Shown here piece by piece: positions 62,666 through 64,000 of a stretch of DNA of 64,000 nt (position 1 is its first letter; each line of letters starts with the position of its first letter). The DNA lies in contig JANWWF010000001.1 in the NCBI GenBank assembly GCA_025055755.1, forward strand, positions 152,915 to 216,914, given 5' to 3'. The notes below the pieces were generated by a model, which was given only the letters and a program-made list of their open reading frames with translations, did no database searches and was not told the origin of the DNA. The DNA comes from Candidatus Kapaibacterium sp. (GTDB taxonomy: Bacteria; Bacteroidota; Ignavibacteria; Kapaibacteriales; NICIL-2). Made by a program: the position numbers and the translations under genes.

Positions 62666-63754
62666 TTAGAAGATTACTGCACGCACTGGCGCTACACCAC
62701 AGCGAAACTCTTGCAGGACCTGCCCAGTACTGCTCAGCATGAGCACTCGTCCGTTACTTTGGTAGTCGCGAGCATCGAAGAGCATAAATCCACCGTTCAG
62801 TGGATTGATCACAAAACCATTGGCAGTCACTCCAGTTGGCAATGGAATAGCGGTAGGTGTAACGTTCTGCTGTGATACGTCGAACCGAAGAATATTCTTT
62901 GCACTATACGTGGCAGGATCGTAGTCAAACGCATATAAGGCACCGCGGTAGAATTGCAAAGACCCACCACACCGCAGCCGCCATCGTCGCAGCTCTCGGA
63001 ATGTTTGCACATCGTACTCAATGATGCCCTGGAGGGAATCAGGCTTACTGTACAAGTGCTGGTAGAAAGCGTAGAGTTTTTTCCCATCTTCGGACAGAAC
63101 TACTTCACGCACGTTGGGACCAGCGGGTAGATAGCGCTCAACTTGCCGCGTAGAGAGGTTGACCACTGCAATTGTCCCAGCATGTTGCTCTCCCTGTCGA
63201 AGATCACCATATCCACTATTGGCGACAAATGCATAGTTGCCCACGACAGCAACACCTTCGGTTGCAGGACCAGTGGTCACTGTGGTGATAAGTCGTATCG
63301 CTGTTGGATCGAACAGAGCAATGCCATCTCCGTTCGTTGTGGTCACTACACCAAGAGTTGAGGAAACAATCGTAATCCGCCACGGCTCGTTTTGACCGGT
63401 GAAAGTAATCCGGCCAACCGATTTGCCAGTGCGAATGTTAATAGCCTCTATCGTTTTCGACGACGTCACAGTAATAAACGCAGTGTCTCCCTTCAATGCA
63501 ATGTCATTAGCAGTCGCACCGAGTTTTTGCCCATTATTTGCAGCACCGAACCAATCAAGATCGACAGCACCCGTGCGAAAATCAATACGCGTAAGGCTGG
63601 CGTTGTCCTGACCGAATGTTCCCTGATTGACGACGATCGCGATACTATCAGGCGCTTTGGGGGGGGGAGAAGGCTCGGTCGAATTCGATGAACATGACCA
63701 CAGAAATACAGCTAAGCCTGCACTGAGCAGGAGCAAAATCTGTCTCGAACGCAT
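62666..63754 (-). CDS. Surface lipoprotein with YncE/DUF5074-like beta-propeller, BtuG-like
   Basis: A 362-aa lipoprotein: signal peptide with lipobox LWSC (Cys21), a Ser/Pro-rich tether (SSNSTEPSPPP), then WD-like propeller blades (DSIAIVVNQGTFGQDNASL, VGNYAFVANSGYGD, GTIAVVNLSTRQVERYLPAGPNVREVVLSEDG). In Bacteroides, BtuG is a surface seven-bladed propeller lipoprotein that binds cobalamin tightly and caps BtuB. The order riboswitch, propeller lipoprotein, BtuB here matches that arrangement. Function is inferred from this context and fold; sequence identity to BtuG was not measured. Confidence 0.8.
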   Translation of the reverse strand: MRSRQILLLLSAGLAVFLWSCSSNSTEPSPPPKAPDSIAIVVNQGTFGQDNASLTRIDFRTGAVDLDWFGAANNGQKLGATANDIALKGDTAFITVTSSKTIEAINIRTGKSVGRITFTGQNEPWRITIVSSTLGVVTTTNGDGIALFDPTAIRLITTVTTGPATEGVAVVGNYAFVANSGYGDLRQGEQHAGTIAVVNLSTRQVERYLPAGPNVREVVLSEDGKKLYAFYQHLYSKPDSLQGIIEYDVQTFRELRRWRLRCGGSLQFYRGALYAFDYDPATYSAKNILRFDVSQQNVTPTAIPLPTGVTANGFVINPLNGGFMLFDARDYQSNGRVLMLSSTGQVLQEFRCGVAPVRAVIF

Positions 63755-63945
63755 AGGAAACTCTACCGTTGTGGAACAAACCTAAAATGCCTTTGCACCT
63801 CTGGTCATCAGAGGCGACTTTTGTCGTACAATTGCGGTAGAGAGAAACAGCGTCACCTGCTTGTGCACAGGAGGCACCAGCGGAAGGCGCGTCTCTCTCA
63901 TCGCGCTGTTTTGCGCAGCGCTGTACTGGCGTACTGATGAGCATT
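63755..63945 (-). promoter_or_regulatory. Expression platform/leader between riboswitch and lipoprotein gene
   Basis: This 190-nt stretch has no ORF that looks real. On the minus strand it has a hairpin GCGCTG/CAGCGC (plus-strand 63903-63921), facing AGAGAGA and TCTCTCT tracts that can pair, and a hairpin CCTCTG/CAGAGG (63798-63814). None is followed by a clear T run, so control at translation initiation is more likely than termination. The start at 63754 has GGTAGAG upstream. Confidence 0.45.
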
Positions 63946-64000
63946 GCAGGCAGGTCTTCCGGCTTCGGGGTCATCCTCTGCGTTCGCCTTCCCACAGTCG
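63946..64000 (-). promoter_or_regulatory. Cobalamin riboswitch, 3' part (cut by window edge)
   Basis: Read on the minus strand, the last 55 bp contain the 3' core of the B12 aptamer: GACTGTGGGAAGGC, then GGATGACCCCGAAGCC, then GGAAGACCTGCCTGC. This corresponds to the conserved GGGAAGGC ... GATGA ... AAGnCnGGAGACCTGCC pattern. The 5' half, with the B12-box region, lies beyond position 64000. It would repress the downstream lipoprotein/BtuB genes when corrinoid is plentiful. Confidence 0.88.

Noticed and set aside
1-64000. Mobile elements, prophage, CRISPR arrays or rRNA
   Set aside because: No transposase, integrase, phage gene, regularly spaced repeats or rRNA sequence was seen; the gene content is core-like throughout.

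Overview
The window reads as chromosomal core DNA from a Gram-negative bacterium of the Bacteroidota/Chlorobiota (FCB) group, most likely the Ignavibacteria/Kapabacteria side. This is inferred from a PorU-like C25 peptidase of the type IX secretion system (T9SS), three large secreted proteins with T9SS-type C-terminal sorting domains, several outer-membrane beta-barrels, an OstA-like protein, weak Shine-Dalgarno sequences, and promoters of the Bacteroidota form TTTG-N19/20-TAnnTTTG. No insertion sequence, phage, CRISPR array or rRNA was seen. Most genes lie on the minus strand in tightly packed operons with ATGA stop/start overlaps.

Layout. 1-3683 (-): an outer-membrane protein, then fumC, a TPR protein and the start of a lipoyl E2 acyltransferase (central carbon metabolism). 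3750-11951 (-): one long co-directional run ltaE, thioesterase, GAF/SpoIIE-type phosphatase, ruvA, a HisA-like barrel without the HisA catalytic residues, a possible small membrane ORF, ftsQ, ftsA, ftsZ, then a strong terminator. 12011-13657 (+): an acyl-CoA ligase. 13611-23068 (-): SDR epimerase/threonine dehydrogenase, DUF255 thioredoxin-like protein, folD, RluA-type synthase, adk, a secreted Asp-box (sialidase-like) T9SS cargo and a flippase-like membrane protein. 23172-24353 (+): GT9 glycosyltransferase. 24308-29031 (-): mtaB, truA, M48 protease, pyrF, DUF2851. 29063-29485 (+): FlK-like thioesterase. 29468-37297 (-): valS, thiolase, FAD/FeS D-lactate or glycolate dehydrogenase, archaeal-type 8-oxoguanine glycosylase, and a SET-domain protein with a zinc knuckle. 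37359-42581 (-): PorU-like peptidase. 42647-44140 (-): a monocistronic orphan membrane protein with its own promoter and terminator. 44146-48832 (+): lysine 6-aminotransferase with a long structured leader, then a secreted glycosidase-like T9SS cargo. 48864-55038 (-): OstA-like protein, a giant IgGFc-binding-like T9SS cargo and a beta-barrel. 55037-56526 (+): hflX and a missed 55-aa membrane protein. 56521-57237 (-): UspA-type protein and tRNA-Gly. 57223-64000 (-): cobalamin riboswitch (cut by the window edge), BtuG-like surface lipoprotein, BtuB-like receptor, uvrA, lipB.

Together the genes describe a cell that secretes and anchors large surface proteins through T9SS, takes up corrinoids with a lipoprotein/TonB-receptor pair under B12 control, and runs ordinary division, repair and tRNA-modification functions. 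The least explained items are the structured leader of the lysine aminotransferase with its back-to-back promoters, the catalytically altered HisA paralog, the SET/zinc-knuckle protein, the orphan membrane protein, and two small membrane ORFs.
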